Shown: one piece after another, positions 50,250 to 62,800 of the stretch
Position numbering within the stretch: the first letter of the stretch is position 1
Layout: each line of letters starts with the position of its first letter
From: Onchocerca lupi
Lineage: Eukaryota; Nematoda; Chromadorea; Rhabditida; Onchocercidae
Direction of reading: 5' to 3'
Assembly (NCBI GenBank): GCA_028564675.1
Contig: JAOVVO010000075.1
Span: forward strand, 1 to 64,000
Length of the DNA: 64,000 nt
The notes under the pieces: model-generated
What the model saw: the letters and a program-made list of their open reading frames with translations, nothing else
The model's database searches: none
Told to the model about the DNA's origin: nothing
Position numbers and translations under genes: made by a program

Positions 50250-52746
50250 GTAAGATTTTTTTAAAGCTGTAAATTTGCTATCTCTTTTAAAAAGTAAGCA
50301 AATTTTGGAATTCAAAATTAATTCCATTTATATAAAAATTCAAATGATGTAGAGTTTAAAATGATTAATTGAAGTAGAACAATATCAGGGTACATTTTTC
50401 GATATATATCATCGCTCTAAAAAGTATAGTAGTGGAAAAAGAAAAAATCTGGAATTTTTGAATCATTCATAGTAACTGAGTTTTTCGGAGAGAAAAATAC
50501 CGTACGCTGAGATTATTACAAACTGGTTCGAGCATTTCAGATTTCATCTTTCTTATGACTTTACTCTTTTGACTGTTAGGCTGAGATGAATATGTACATC
50601 ACCTTTAGTTGAAAATCACAATTTATGGAAAATTATCCGCCTGCGATCTGAAAAGATGGAAGTATGGAGTTTATAAAGCAGAAGATCTTAGATAAGAGCT
50701 GAAGCAATGAGTTTTATCATCATGACGAGCTGCTTATTTTCATCTAAAAATCTCTTGAAATTCCATTTTATCACGAATCAGTACAACTGTGATAGAAAAA
50801 AGATAACTAAAATGATATGTATATTAATGCTGATGTCAATGACAGTGGACTAGAAGAATCTGAATGCAAGCAGAAGCAATCCGTACTATAAGAAAGCAAA
50901 TATTATGCGGAAACTGAAAAAAAAGAAATATACTTCTAGTTTGGTATTTAAGGAAGGAATGACAAAACTAAAATGTTTAACATCAATGGTGGCAGATGAC
51001 AAGTTCTACGTTAGCATATTTAACCTATTTAAGAAGAAAGTTAAACGATGATGTGTTTTATAGACTGAAAGATAGATTAGATTTTATTCAAATTAACAGA
51101 ATCTTTTGAACAGTATGGTCACCTCCGTTACAATTCTTCTGATTGGAAGCATGTGTTTAAATTATACCAGGAGTGGAAGAGAGTATTTCAGCATCAAGTC
51201 AAAAAATAATAAAAATCAATCAGCATTAGTTGTTGCAAAATTCTGCTTTCTCAGTAAAATTCCTGACTTGAAATATTCCAGAATTTTCAGAGGCTAATTT
51301 TAAGAAGTCTAAAGAGCATAATCAGAACAAGCGCGATTGGATAAAACGTGAGGCATATATATATTATATGTAAACTTAAGCAGATTTTTTAGATCACATC
51401 TATTTCGGACATAAACTATGAAAAGGAAGCAAAGATCTTCTTTAGTGCTGATTAGCGAGATTAGATAATCGATTTATTAAGTGAAGAAACGTTTTCCGAG
51501 AAAAATGAGATCTGTTTAAACAATGTACATACAAGCACTAGTCCTTAAAATATTTCAGGCAGGCAACATGTTTTACAACCTTTTAGACAATGCACATGAG
51601 CTCTATTAGCAGATTGGAAGATGACAGAACAAAGGTCTTTGTGCTAATATAAGAATAAATGACTCACTTATCTGAGAAATATTTCAAATTTCAATTAAAC
51701 ACAATGTGATTATTTCGTCATATCTATATTCCAAAAAATATTTCGATTTTTTCGACAATATTAGTGGATTTGTTCTAATGGAAATCAATCCAATAAATAT
51801 CTTGTGCAAGTCGGGTGAAGAAAATTATTAATAGGATAAACTAATAGTGAGAAAAAAATGATTAGTTGAATATTCACGATCAAACCATCCGCAAAAGGAA
51901 TTATAACACTTCCTTTCATTCAGCTGCTTTAAAAACGAAAGAATATTAACTTTTTCTAAGGTATCCTTTTTGTTATTGGTAAGGGATTTTCATTAAATAA
52001 TAAATAGACAACTTTTGGTAGATTTAAGAAAGATAGACATCTTTGACTGAACAGAGTCAACGAGGAATACATCAAAATGCTAAAAGGCTAAATCATTAAT
52101 GCTCAGTTCAATTCATTTTAGTAAATGTTCATAAATGGAATTGGAAAAACGGTAAAGACGTTGAAAGTGAACAATAAAATCATTTGCTGACAAGCTAATT
52201 CTCTGTGAGAAAAGTTGGAAAGAAGTAGCTGATTTGTTTTGAAAGTTTGTTAATAAAAGTAAGGGAATTAGGCTGATAATTAATTGTTCAAATTGTGTCA
52301 AAATCTGATTCGAACTGTTTTGCATTCGCTTTTCGGTTATCGAGAAAAAACCCGGAAAGACTTAATCCGCTTATTTTGGACTTATACCATAGCCATATTA
52401 TGAGAAATTCTGGTTAAATAAATTCCATCAAAATAAATATCCTCTCCTATGCTCCAATTTATCTCTTTAATTCAAAATCATTTATCATGATGATATATTG
52501 GGGTAAAGTAGTGGAAGAAAAGGAGAATCATTATGATTACAAACCAGTAGCTGCAACTAGCTAAATTAAATGAAAAAGTTATTTCTTGATGCTTTTTATT
52601 TTCATCAAGTTTTATGACCAATTTCCGAAAAAAAAAAAAAAACACGACTTTTTCCGAAAAACTCTTGCTGAATTTCAACTAACTGTTGCAACTTCCTTGC
52701 GAAATAATTTACTTTTTAAATTTCTTCCAGTTCCAGAAAATTTCAG
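50250..52746 (+). other. long intron (or intergenic gap) within the SelP-like gene
   Basis: 2.5 kb between exon 4 and the next coding exon. A frame at 51106-51297 begins with a hydrophobic stretch (MVTSVTILLIGSMC) after an AG and could be an alternative first exon. It has no further support. Otherwise AT-rich with no recognisable coding sequence. Confidence 0.4.
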
Positions 52747-55700
52747 TTCATCAAAGCAGTGATATATCGACAAAATGATAGGAGACATAAAGTAAATTCG
52801 GATCGCCAACATGATATTGCACCTGATCATGAACGCTTTTCACTGCGAACAAATACAATTTCTCCAATGCGTAAAGAATATGAAAGAACTTCTGGTGATC
52901 ACTCAAATCAAAAGATGGTGATAAGTGGCGCTAAATCACAACAACAGCAGCGAATATCAATGTCTAAAAAACCAACTTCGCAGCAAACACAACCGAAGTA
53001 ATATTTTTCAATATGAATCATCTGAAATTTAAGATTAGATCAAATTCTGTTATAAAATTGGCTTCCATCGAAAATACTTTGAAGAAAGCGATGAAAATGA
53101 ATTTAACGAGAATCTAAAAGTAAGCAGGATTTTCAGCAATCTCAAAAAAACATGAAATCAGAAATTGAAATGTCTTTCTAGCTATGTTCATCAATCTCCT
53201 TATCTTCTTTTTATACTGATTTATAACAATATCTTAATCTTTCAAGCTATATAATATTATTTAAAGAAAGCTTATATATAGCAAATAGTGCAGTATTTCT
53301 TTTATGATTGTATTTGACAATGTTGTGAATTTCTCACTTTGAGTTGCAAAATCAGTTACAGGTGACTTTTTTTTTTTTTTTTTTTGATATTTAAGAATTG
53401 AAAGTGGTGAACGAAGAGTTATGATTCGACCGGATGATAACGTCTCGAAAGAAAGTGATTGGAGAGTATCGAATGGATCACATCCATTCTCCAGTCAAAT
53501 ATGTCAAAATGAAAGTCAAGATTATGAACAACAACAGCAACGGATAAAAGAGCAACAATATCGTCGGGAGCAACGGAAAAAACAGCAAAAATTACGTGAA
53601 CAAAACGAGAGAAGAGAGAAAGAAAAGTATGAACAAGCTTTGGAACAATTGCGCATACAACAGGAACATCGACAAAAAATTCGGCAACAAGAAGAGGAAC
53701 GCAGGAGAGTTGAAGAGCAACTACGATTGCAAGAAATACGACGACAGTATGAAGAACAACAATATCAGGAACAACAAAGACTTTACCAACAAGTGATTTC
53801 TTAAAACTTCTTAAGTATCTTCTGGGTATTCTTGAAATAGTTGAAAATTTTTAATTGGGATCTGCTGAAATAAATGTTTTTGATTTTTATCAAAAAAGTT
53901 CCGTTAAAAAAAAAATTCTTAATACTATTTATTTCATTTGAGTAAAATATGAAATAAATAGCATCAAGAATTTAGCAAGTATTAGCAAGAAAAAAAATTT
54001 CATCGAGATTATTTAATTTGCAGGAACTCGAGAGAAGAGCCGAAGAACAAAGAAGAAACGAAGAATTCAGAAGAAGAACTGAAGAACAATTAAGATCGCA
54101 AGAACAAAAAATAAAAGGCCAACTTTATACTGATGTAAATGATGATGAAGAACGTCGACGTCTAGTTGATCTAGGAGACAGCAGCAATTGGAGACAATTT
54201 AAGACTCCACTACATCATCAGCAAAATGTTCAAAGTTAGTTCCAAAAACTTACTGATAATTTTGATCACTGAGAAAATTATTCCTTCAAATATTATCATA
54301 ACATATTATGTAGAATCCAAAAATTATATTGTTATTTCGATATCATTTGTATCAATAATGTTAGCTCTTCAGGTAGGTCAAAAATGAATTACTTTTATGC
54401 AGTAATGATAAAAAATGTTAAAGGCAGTAGTATTAATGGTAGACACCAGGAAAGATTACTGTAGAAAGTAATGCTAGCAATAATAGTTAACAGGCTGGAT
54501 TACTGTAGAAAGAGGTAGTAACAGTAATGCCAACAGGATGGAATATTGTAGATGATAGTAATAGTGGTGCCACCGCGACGGGTAACCGTGGAAGGTTGTA
54601 GTAACAGTGGTAGCTGCAGAATGAGTTACTGCAGAAAATAATAGTAACAATAATAGTTCAGAATGGATCATTAATGTTGTAGCTCATTTATCTGGTGTTA
54701 AATATTATCATTTGAAGAATTCATTTTTAGATAATTCAATGACAACGCGGGTATCTTTTGATTCCATTAATGCAGCAACGAAAACATCGTCTTTGTATGA
54801 CGATTATGATTATTTGCAGATGGATAGCGAAATAACCCCTGCTCCAACTCAAAGGGTTGGCGTTACATTAATTTCAATGATGAGTTACCGAATTTTGAAT
54901 ATCTACATTCTTTGATTTTTATCTATCAAAATAAGATCAATCAAAGAAGCAGCTATTTTTCGAAGAATTTAGGAAACAAAGTAGACAACATATTTTCCGA
55001 TAATCTAATATTTCACTTCCAATATGTCGCCTAATTTGAAATATTTCTTTTTTTTTTTTTTTTTTTTTTGTAAATCATAAATGTCACAAGCAATGAAGAT
55101 TGACTAAGTTTTTGGAACAGATTCAATTTTAAATTAACTTTTAAAAATGCATCATATATTCATATCAATGAATGAATTTATAATTTTCGAAAAAATGTTG
55201 AAGCTTTGAAATTTCATTTTAAAAAATTATTGAATTTTCAGACGCAAATCTTAGGTACAGAATCTCCAGAACATTCGACAATTCTATTCGACTATCAAGT
55301 ACCATGCGCTGCCTTTACAGATAAAATATGCATTGAGCAGGTAACAAACATTTTTCAAGTGCAAATCTTAAGCGTGAAATCTCTTCTGAACAGACTTTTT
55401 TGAATGATGAAATTCTGAAAATACTTAAATATTGATTAGTAATTATTGCATAAATCCATTTTAATCATTCAGAAAAAAAGATTGGGTGTTGATAAGATGA
55501 GCAAATGTTGTGATAAAGGAATATACTTGACGGATTTATGTATGCCGGAACATTGCACAAATGCTACTACTGAATTGTGTTGCATGCAGAAATTTCTTCA
55601 GGCTTGTTTCCTTTTTTTTTATTCTAAATATTAAATCAAATTTTTAGAAAATTAAAGTTTGTAAAAAAAGAATTGTATCAATTTCTAATAGATTTGTTCG

Positions 55701-56633
55701 TGTCTAAGTTCAATTACTGAAAATTTAATAGTAAGTTTGGCATGTTTTTTTAAAAAATTGACTTTATATCAACATTATAACATTGATATTAGACAAATAC
55801 TAATAATATTACCAGTTTCGATGGATAAAAGATATTTTAAAATGATTTTGTAAAAATAAATTTTTCGTTTTGCTCAATGATATTTAAATTTTGATATTTT
55901 GTACTTTTAGGCTAAATATAAATGTTGTTTAAACGATAGCAAAGCAATTAACACTGCCGGCGATGCATTTAGTCGTTGTTGCTACTACAAATTTGTAGAA
56001 GATGATGTTAGTTTTTCCTTTTAATTATAGATATTCAACGAGAAATTAGTTCGAAAATGTATCTATTTTTTTTAGTTTTTCGTTAATTGATTATAAATAA
56101 TCAAATATTTCCGTTAAAAGACTTGCAATTTTCGAAGGATTCTGGAAGATAAACTTGTTTAACAAAAAAAAACAAAAAAAGAAAAAAAGAAGAACGATGA
56201 TAGAAAGAGATAGAGAAATAGGGAAATAATTTAAACTTTTAAAGAATTTTCTGCAAAGTTATTAAAAAAATAATAAAAAAATAATGAAAAAAATGAACTA
56301 TTCTTATTTGTTTGTTTCTTGTATTTTCAGGATAAGTGCTGTCCAGCTCGTCGTGCCAAATTCCATTGGTTAACAGCACATGAGATATGTTTACCTAATG
56401 TTCGGGTTGATCTGAGTGATGTACGATTCTCGGTGCGTATTGCAAGCAGTAATCATGATACCAAGAAAAATAATCAGGAATCGAATGAAATAGTAACAGT
56501 AGATCTAAATGTGGACAAATCTTGGGATCATAGCTGTGAGCAAGGTGCCAAAGTATTTCAATTCCCTTATTTACCTGTTGATGAACTTGCAAAAGTGAAA
56601 GCGGACGATGAAAGTGGTGAGGAAAGAAGATAG
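52747..56633 (+). CDS. Q/E/R-rich coil plus CC-paired cysteine-rich module, exons 5-12 of the SelP-like gene
   Basis: Eight further exons (52747-52997, 53396-53792, 54024-54234, 54731-54855, 55242-55340, 55473-55601, 55911-56006, 56331-56633) continue the phase of exon 4 without a break. With exons 1-4 the total is 2244 nt, 747 residues, ending at TAG. The first part is basic and polar. The second is a long charged helix built from Gln, Glu and Arg (EQLRLQEIRRQYEEQQ), a probable coiled coil of about 190 residues. The C-terminal part has 16 cysteines, many as CC pairs (SKCCDKG, ELCCMQK, YKCCLN, SRCCYY, DKCCPAR), suggesting a disulphide-rich extracellular module. I know no named family for this module. 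There is no ATG-led first exon at 52747, which argues that it belongs to the upstream exons. Intron 55602-55910 needs a GC donor. AATAAA at 56891-56896. Confidence 0.7.
54400..54665. repeat. degenerate minisatellite in an intron
   Basis: Imperfect repeats of a GGATTACTGTAGAAAG-like and GTAGTAACAGTAATGCC-like motif fill most of the intron 54235-54730. The composition is clearly richer in G than the flanks. Confidence 0.6.
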
Positions 56634-56890
56634 CATCTATTTAAATGTATTTCAAATTTCCTAAATGCTTTTACGTTAATTTTTATTTCATAATTCCTGT
56701 ATATTACTTTGTATCCCATCTTTCAATTATGGCATCATATTTGTGATTTTGATTTTGAAAAAGTAAATTTATATTACGAAAAATCCAGTAAACTGATTTA
56801 AATCAATCAACTTTTTTTTTGCATTTTTTATATTCTCAACTACAGTCGACTTATTGTAGCATTGTTTGAGACATAAATATTTTGTATACA

Positions 56891-56896
56891 AATAAA
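56891..56896 (+). terminator. poly(A) signal of the SelP-like gene
   Basis: AATAAA about 260 nt after the TAG at 56631-56633. Confidence 0.5.
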
Positions 56897-57540
56897 GATA
56901 GCATAATTTTCCTCAAAAATTGTTGGATCCATATTTTTTCTTGCTGATTCCTTTTTTTTTTTATCAAGCCATAGCATTTCGATATTTATGATTTTGCATT
57001 TATACTCCTGAAATATTCCTTTATATGGTTTTCTTAATTGTTTATGACTTGAAAAACTTTATCAAATATTGACAAAATCAAACAAGAATTTTTATCAAAT
57101 AACTTCAAACTTTATATTGAAATGCTAACCTTGAAATTTTGATTTCTTCTTTCATCTGTAAAAAAAAAAAAAAACCTACTAAATTTTATTTAAACATTAA
57201 TTGAGCTTTATCACTGTTTAGAAAAATGTATTTAAAGCTATTTAAAAATGTAGTAATGAGTAACTGCAATTTGCAAGTAGCCTACAAAATTTAAAATTAT
57301 TAGAACTACAGAATTCTCATGAATTTTTGAAAATTTTAATATAATGTTAAGCTTATTAGACTAATTCTCTTTGTTTCATTAATATCATACCTGATATCTG
57401 GAATCTTGAGTTTCCCAGTTGTAAACAAATAACATTAACAATATTAGAAGAAAAGTAAGAAATAGTCGAAATTTGTAGAGCAGAAGATCGGATACCCGAG
57501 AGATGGCCTAATGTAGCACGGCTGAAATTTTGAACAAATT

Positions 57541-57569
57541 GATTAGGCTCTAAATTATTGAGCCTAATC
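57541..57569. repeat. 10-bp perfect hairpin
   Basis: GATTAGGCTC, then TAAATTATT, then GAGCCTAATC. Function unknown. Confidence 0.7.
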
Positions 57570-59896
57570 ATCATTATGTTCAGCTATGCCAACATCTTGC
57601 CTTATCCCGTGTCCCATCATCATTAAAACAAGTCCAAAAATAAACGGGGTCGATAGCTTCATCGCTATAACAATCTGTTATTTCAACAACAAGATCAGAA
57701 ATTCGGGAATTTCAGCAGGGATTTTAGGATTCGAGAATTTCGGAATCAGTATGATTGATTGACTAACAAGCTGACTGACTGTCGCTGCTGCTGTTGATTG
57801 CTGATTGCTTTAGATAAATATAATAGAATCGTCAATTCTTGCTGTTTTGTTGACAGAATCCGTAATCGGAGAGCATTGGATGATGAAAAAAAGCGATTGA
57901 ATGATGATGAAGTTAGTTCGCAAATAGCTGTCACCATTTTGCAGGTAGTTAGCAATTCCTTAGTTTGAGTACATTTCTAGAGATTGCAGAGAAAAGGTAA
58001 GTTTTTATGCGAAATGTTAGTGTCAGGTGTAGATTGGATGGATATCATCAGCACAGGTGTGATGTGGTGTATTCTAACTAACCTCATCGATATATTGCAT
58101 ACCTGTCTTCCACAATCCTCTTTATTTACTCAATTTTTCATCAACATTTCATTGTAAATCAGAGTGTCACCAAGTCAGAATTGAGATGACATTGAAAAAG
58201 TCAAACTTAACTGAAAACTCAAATGTTTACTGAACGATTCGACAACGATTATCAATTTTGCTCCTTTCCTCTACCTTGTATACCTGGTAATACTTGGTAC
58301 CATCTATATCTATATTCTTTGAATTCATATCTTTACCAATACCTCTATATCATCCGGTATAGCTTAGTACCAACCTAATCATCCCAGTCTGCTAATTTCA
58401 AAACTTTCTAATGAAATCACTTCAGCTTAATTTCTTTTTTTTTCAAATGAAAAAAAAAAGAAAAAACGAGTAAATAAATGTTTAATCGTTTTTTTCTTTT
58501 TTTAAATATTTACTTATTCTCTCTTCGACGACAAAATTTAAGCAAACTTTGTAGTTTTTTTTTCTTTTAATCATAGTTCTAATGAAGTTTTAAGCAACAG
58601 TACAAGTTTATTTAATAGCAACTTTCGGAACTTAACAAACTTATAGCAAAACTTAGTAATAGTTTTTTTGGAACAGTATTACTTTTCTTTCCAGACTAAT
58701 TCAATTATAAACTTTTCTTTTCTAGCTATTTTACTACAATTTTTGTTACAAAATCAATTGATAACTTCTTAAAGTTCTTATTTTAATACTTATATAACTT
58801 ATATGCTGTCCCTTTCTCAATTCTTATCACTCAATCGAACAAATCAAATATCAATCAGATGTCAATCGAACAAATAGCCCTGTTGCGTTTGCTTCCCAGA
58901 AAAAGTTTGAATAAATTTCTTGGACCAGAAATGATTTGAAACTTGAAAATGTTGGTTTTCGAAATTTTTTAATAATGAGATAAAAATATCTCTGCTACAT
59001 TTCAAATGCATTCATGTCATTTAACATTGCATTTTTTCTAAATCATTTCCATGTTAAAAATAATCAAGATGATTCAAAACAAATATTTGAAATTTGGAGA
59101 AACATATAAATGAGGTCAGAAACTAGTATGTTGAAATGTATATCAAATTAGTACTTTAAGGTAATTATGTCAGTAATTAGTACAATAAACGGTTTACCAA
59201 TAATTCAATTATTTAAATTCCACCATTGAAAATTATCTCTTCTTTTAAAATTCCGATTTTTTATGTAACTAAAACTTAGTTGCATTCTTTTTCAAGTTTA
59301 TTTTTAACCCAATTTTGCTAATATATAGAAATAGTGCAAAAATGTGATATAATTTAAATTGTTCGGATTCGTTTTCAATGAAAATCAAAACATATTAGGA
59401 TAATTTCAAAGTACAAATTTGAAGTTGAAGTTTTATTCCCGGAGATGCATCGCAATATCATTTTGCAAATTCAAATTGCACATGTCGCTTTAGCTTAGTC
59501 TATACAAATGCGCATTTAATTGAAAAAAATAAAATAAAGTAAAATAAATAAACTAAGTGAGTAAATAAGTGTTCATTTATTTGTGATCGAAATCCGTACA
59601 GAAAAGTAACAAAAACCAATATTGAACAAATTTTCCAGTTTATCAAAATAATTTAATTGTTTGAATCGATTTTTCCGATATTATTTCCATCCAACTAATG
59701 AATCAATCAATGAATTTAATCGTTATTTCGGTAAAAATTTAGGTGACTTTTGTTTGAATTATTTAAAATAATAATTTTTTGCATGATTTTTTAATTCAAT
59801 TATCATAAATAGGCTATCAAGCAGCATTATCTGCTAATAATTCATTAGATAAAAATGATGAGCTATCGGATAGGTAATCTGATGATGAACATGATT

Positions 59897-62800
59897 TCAA
59901 GAATTTGATTCAGTCTTTTTTTGGTTTTGTTTTAATGAATGATTCAGATGGCCATATATCAGAACACCAATTTCACGATGGCCATTCTCCACCGCAATCG
60001 ACAACGCTGTTGAACTATCCTAAAATATTGCTTAATTAATAATTTTTTTTAATAAATTTAACTACTCATGTCAGCCCTCTAAGCATATATTCGTAAAGCT
60101 AGTTATAGCTATTTTATGAATAATAATACCAGTTTCTAGAATCAAGATTGCTTCTTCTGCAATATATTTCTTGCATAATGCATATGTTATTGTTGATTTC
60201 AAAATATCTCCCTTATATTTGATTATTTCAATTTAAATTTTTCGAATAAGTTCGAATTTTAAATTTTTCAAGTTTTCGAGAAAATAAATTATCAACAACT
60301 TATAAGAAAAAAAAACTTGTTAAGATTGATTTTTTGACTTTTACTGATTCTTGAATTATTAAATGTTATCAATAAGGTGAAATATGTTTTTTGTCAGGAA
60401 TGTATCAAAAATATATTTGTAACAGAAAAAAATGTACACAATCAGCAAGTGAAGCATCGATATCCGGTTGTACAAGTAATAATTTCACGATTTCTTTATG
60501 GCCATGTTCCGCAGCACACATTAATGCTGTAGAACCTTCCTCATCCTAAATTAATTTTACTTCATAAATTTGAAAATTATAATACGATCTTTGGACTTTA
60601 TGATCTTTCAATTAATTAACAAGCTTAAAAATACATTGAGAAAATTTGCGGAAGAATTACTCGTTGTAATTTCGTATATAATGATCGATCAAACCTGTAT
60701 ATTAAGATCAGCATGACAATCGATCAATAGCTTTGTCGTATTAATTTTGCCATGAGAAACAGCTAACATTAATGCTGTCTGTCCGTGCTAAAACATTAAA
60801 AAATTTCATCAAAATTAGATTAAAATTCCAAATTTTTCAATATTTATTACAAATTTCTTTAGGATTTACTCTGATATTTTGTTTATTTTATTGTACTTTT
60901 CTTGCAGTCAAAAAATAAATTTTTTATAAATAAAAAATATCGAAGGAAATGATATCAAGAAATTTTCAATCATTAAAAAAATAAATAAACCTTGTCAGCT
61001 TGAGCATTGACATCACCTAATTGAAACAATCGACGAATAACGGCAGCTTCAACTTCATCGGATGCGTCACAAAGCGATGCAAGCATTACCGCTGTATATC
61101 CGGCCTGAATATTTCATTTCAATAAATACTTGCTAATTTAAATTTAATGAAATTCATGAATATTTTAAATTATTGAGTTTAATCTATCAAATTTCAAATC
61201 ATTGTTGTTTACCGGTAACATAAACTGAAAATTTTTCATTCAAGTTTATCAATCGACCTTATTCGCACGATCCAAATTGCATACTCGCGAATCCAATAGG
61301 ACACTAACAACGTTGAAATTACCATGAGATATTGCATAATGGAGAGCAGTATTTTCCTGGAAAAAATCTTAGATTTGTTAAATTTTGAAATTCAATCGCA
61401 ACCTAAATATGAAATTTTTAATTAAAACAATTACGCAATACTAATCTAAATTATCGTTATTTGAATCCCAGAAAAGTTTTGTTTTTCATTTCTTCCCAAT
61501 TTTCTCTTTCTCTCTTTACATTAAGAATTTAGAAGAAAAAAAAATCTAACATTAGGATCTGTTAAATTGACGACGAATTTAAGAACAGCATCTGATGCTG
61601 CCTCTAAAAAGTCGACAAAGCCTTCTACTTGGATCGCTGATGATGTTTTCCTTGCTGCCGTTTTCAACCATTCATGTTTGGCATGTTTCGTTGCCCAATC
61701 CTTGAATGAATCAAATTTTTAATTTTTTATAATTAATTAAAATAACATTTAAGAAAGAAATAGAGGCGAGAAGTTGAAGGAGATTTTTTAGATCTGAAAA
61801 AAATAAAGCTGCAATAATTCTACTTCTTTTACCAGCAAGTCAGATTCAACTGAATCCGATTTTTGGAAGTGTTTTTTGAGAATTTCGATCGCTTCGCTAA
61901 GCTGTGGTGTTAATTCAAATTGGGCAGCAGTACCTGCTTCGTTCGTATCGTATGAACCTTCCGAATCGGAAGATGAACTCGTGCTGCAAAAACACTGCTA
62001 ATTCAATTTCTAATTTCATGACAAGTTATGCTTTAATTCAGAATGCTTAGAAGAATCAAATTTTAAATTATGACTCAGACTAAAAATTTCTTGAACCTAT
62101 ATCCTGTTCAATTTCTACATTATAAATAAAATTTTACCTGTCTTCAAAATCAATTGGATCGTTAGTTTTGTCATAGATTGGAAAAGATATTTTTGATGGT
62201 GAATTTTTCAAGGATTGCGTTGATCGGGAAAACGTTACTGGCCGTCCGTTAGAATACGTTCGTAACGTACGCATCTCTGAGCGCAATGGAGTTAATCGAT
62301 CGGCTATTTCAGCTTCCTAAATTCATGAAAGTGTGTGATTCGTTGAACCTTCAAAAACTTAACTTACAAACAATTAAATTTTTTTTCTTTTCAACATTAA
62401 TTTATTGATAAAGAAGTCAAATTTAAATTTTGATTAAAAAATGAAAAGCAAGAACGAACTTCATCAGGTGATTGTGGTACAGTTTCCCCAGGAATATATT
62501 TGCTGATTTTCGGTCGCGGTATTCGAGCTGGGATTGGTTCCGGAACTTTCGAAAATGGCATTTGTGATGCTGGTCCAACTTCTTTCTTGAGATTAACTTT
62601 TTCTTTCAACTCACCTTTTGTTGTTTGAGATATTGAACGATTCAAATTCCTCTGAAACATATTTTATTGCGAATGATTTTATAAAAATGCTGCAAAATAA
62701 TAAAAAAAATTTTTTTGTTAACGTATTTTTTTTTTTTGCTATCTTTCCAAGAATTATTTGTTGATTGGCAAAGCCTTTTCATTCAAATTTGACAAATCAG

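Larger units (their letters stand above)
56634..59896. other. tail-to-tail intergenic region
   Basis: Lies between two genes that end towards each other. Mostly AT-rich, but 57470-58100 is noticeably less so. A plus-strand piece at 57859-57945, between an acceptor-like TTGACAG and CAG|GTAGTT, reads through in one frame (RNRRALDDEKKRLNDDEV). I could not place it in a gene. A 10-bp perfect hairpin lies at 57541-57569. Confidence 0.4.

Noticed and set aside
51106..51297. Possible alternative first exon with signal-like start
   Set aside because: No in-phase join to the next exon was found and there is no further support. Mentioned only within the intron entry.
54474..54671. Leu-rich minus-strand frame resembling a signal peptide
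   Set aside because: Lies wholly in an intronic minisatellite of the plus-strand gene.
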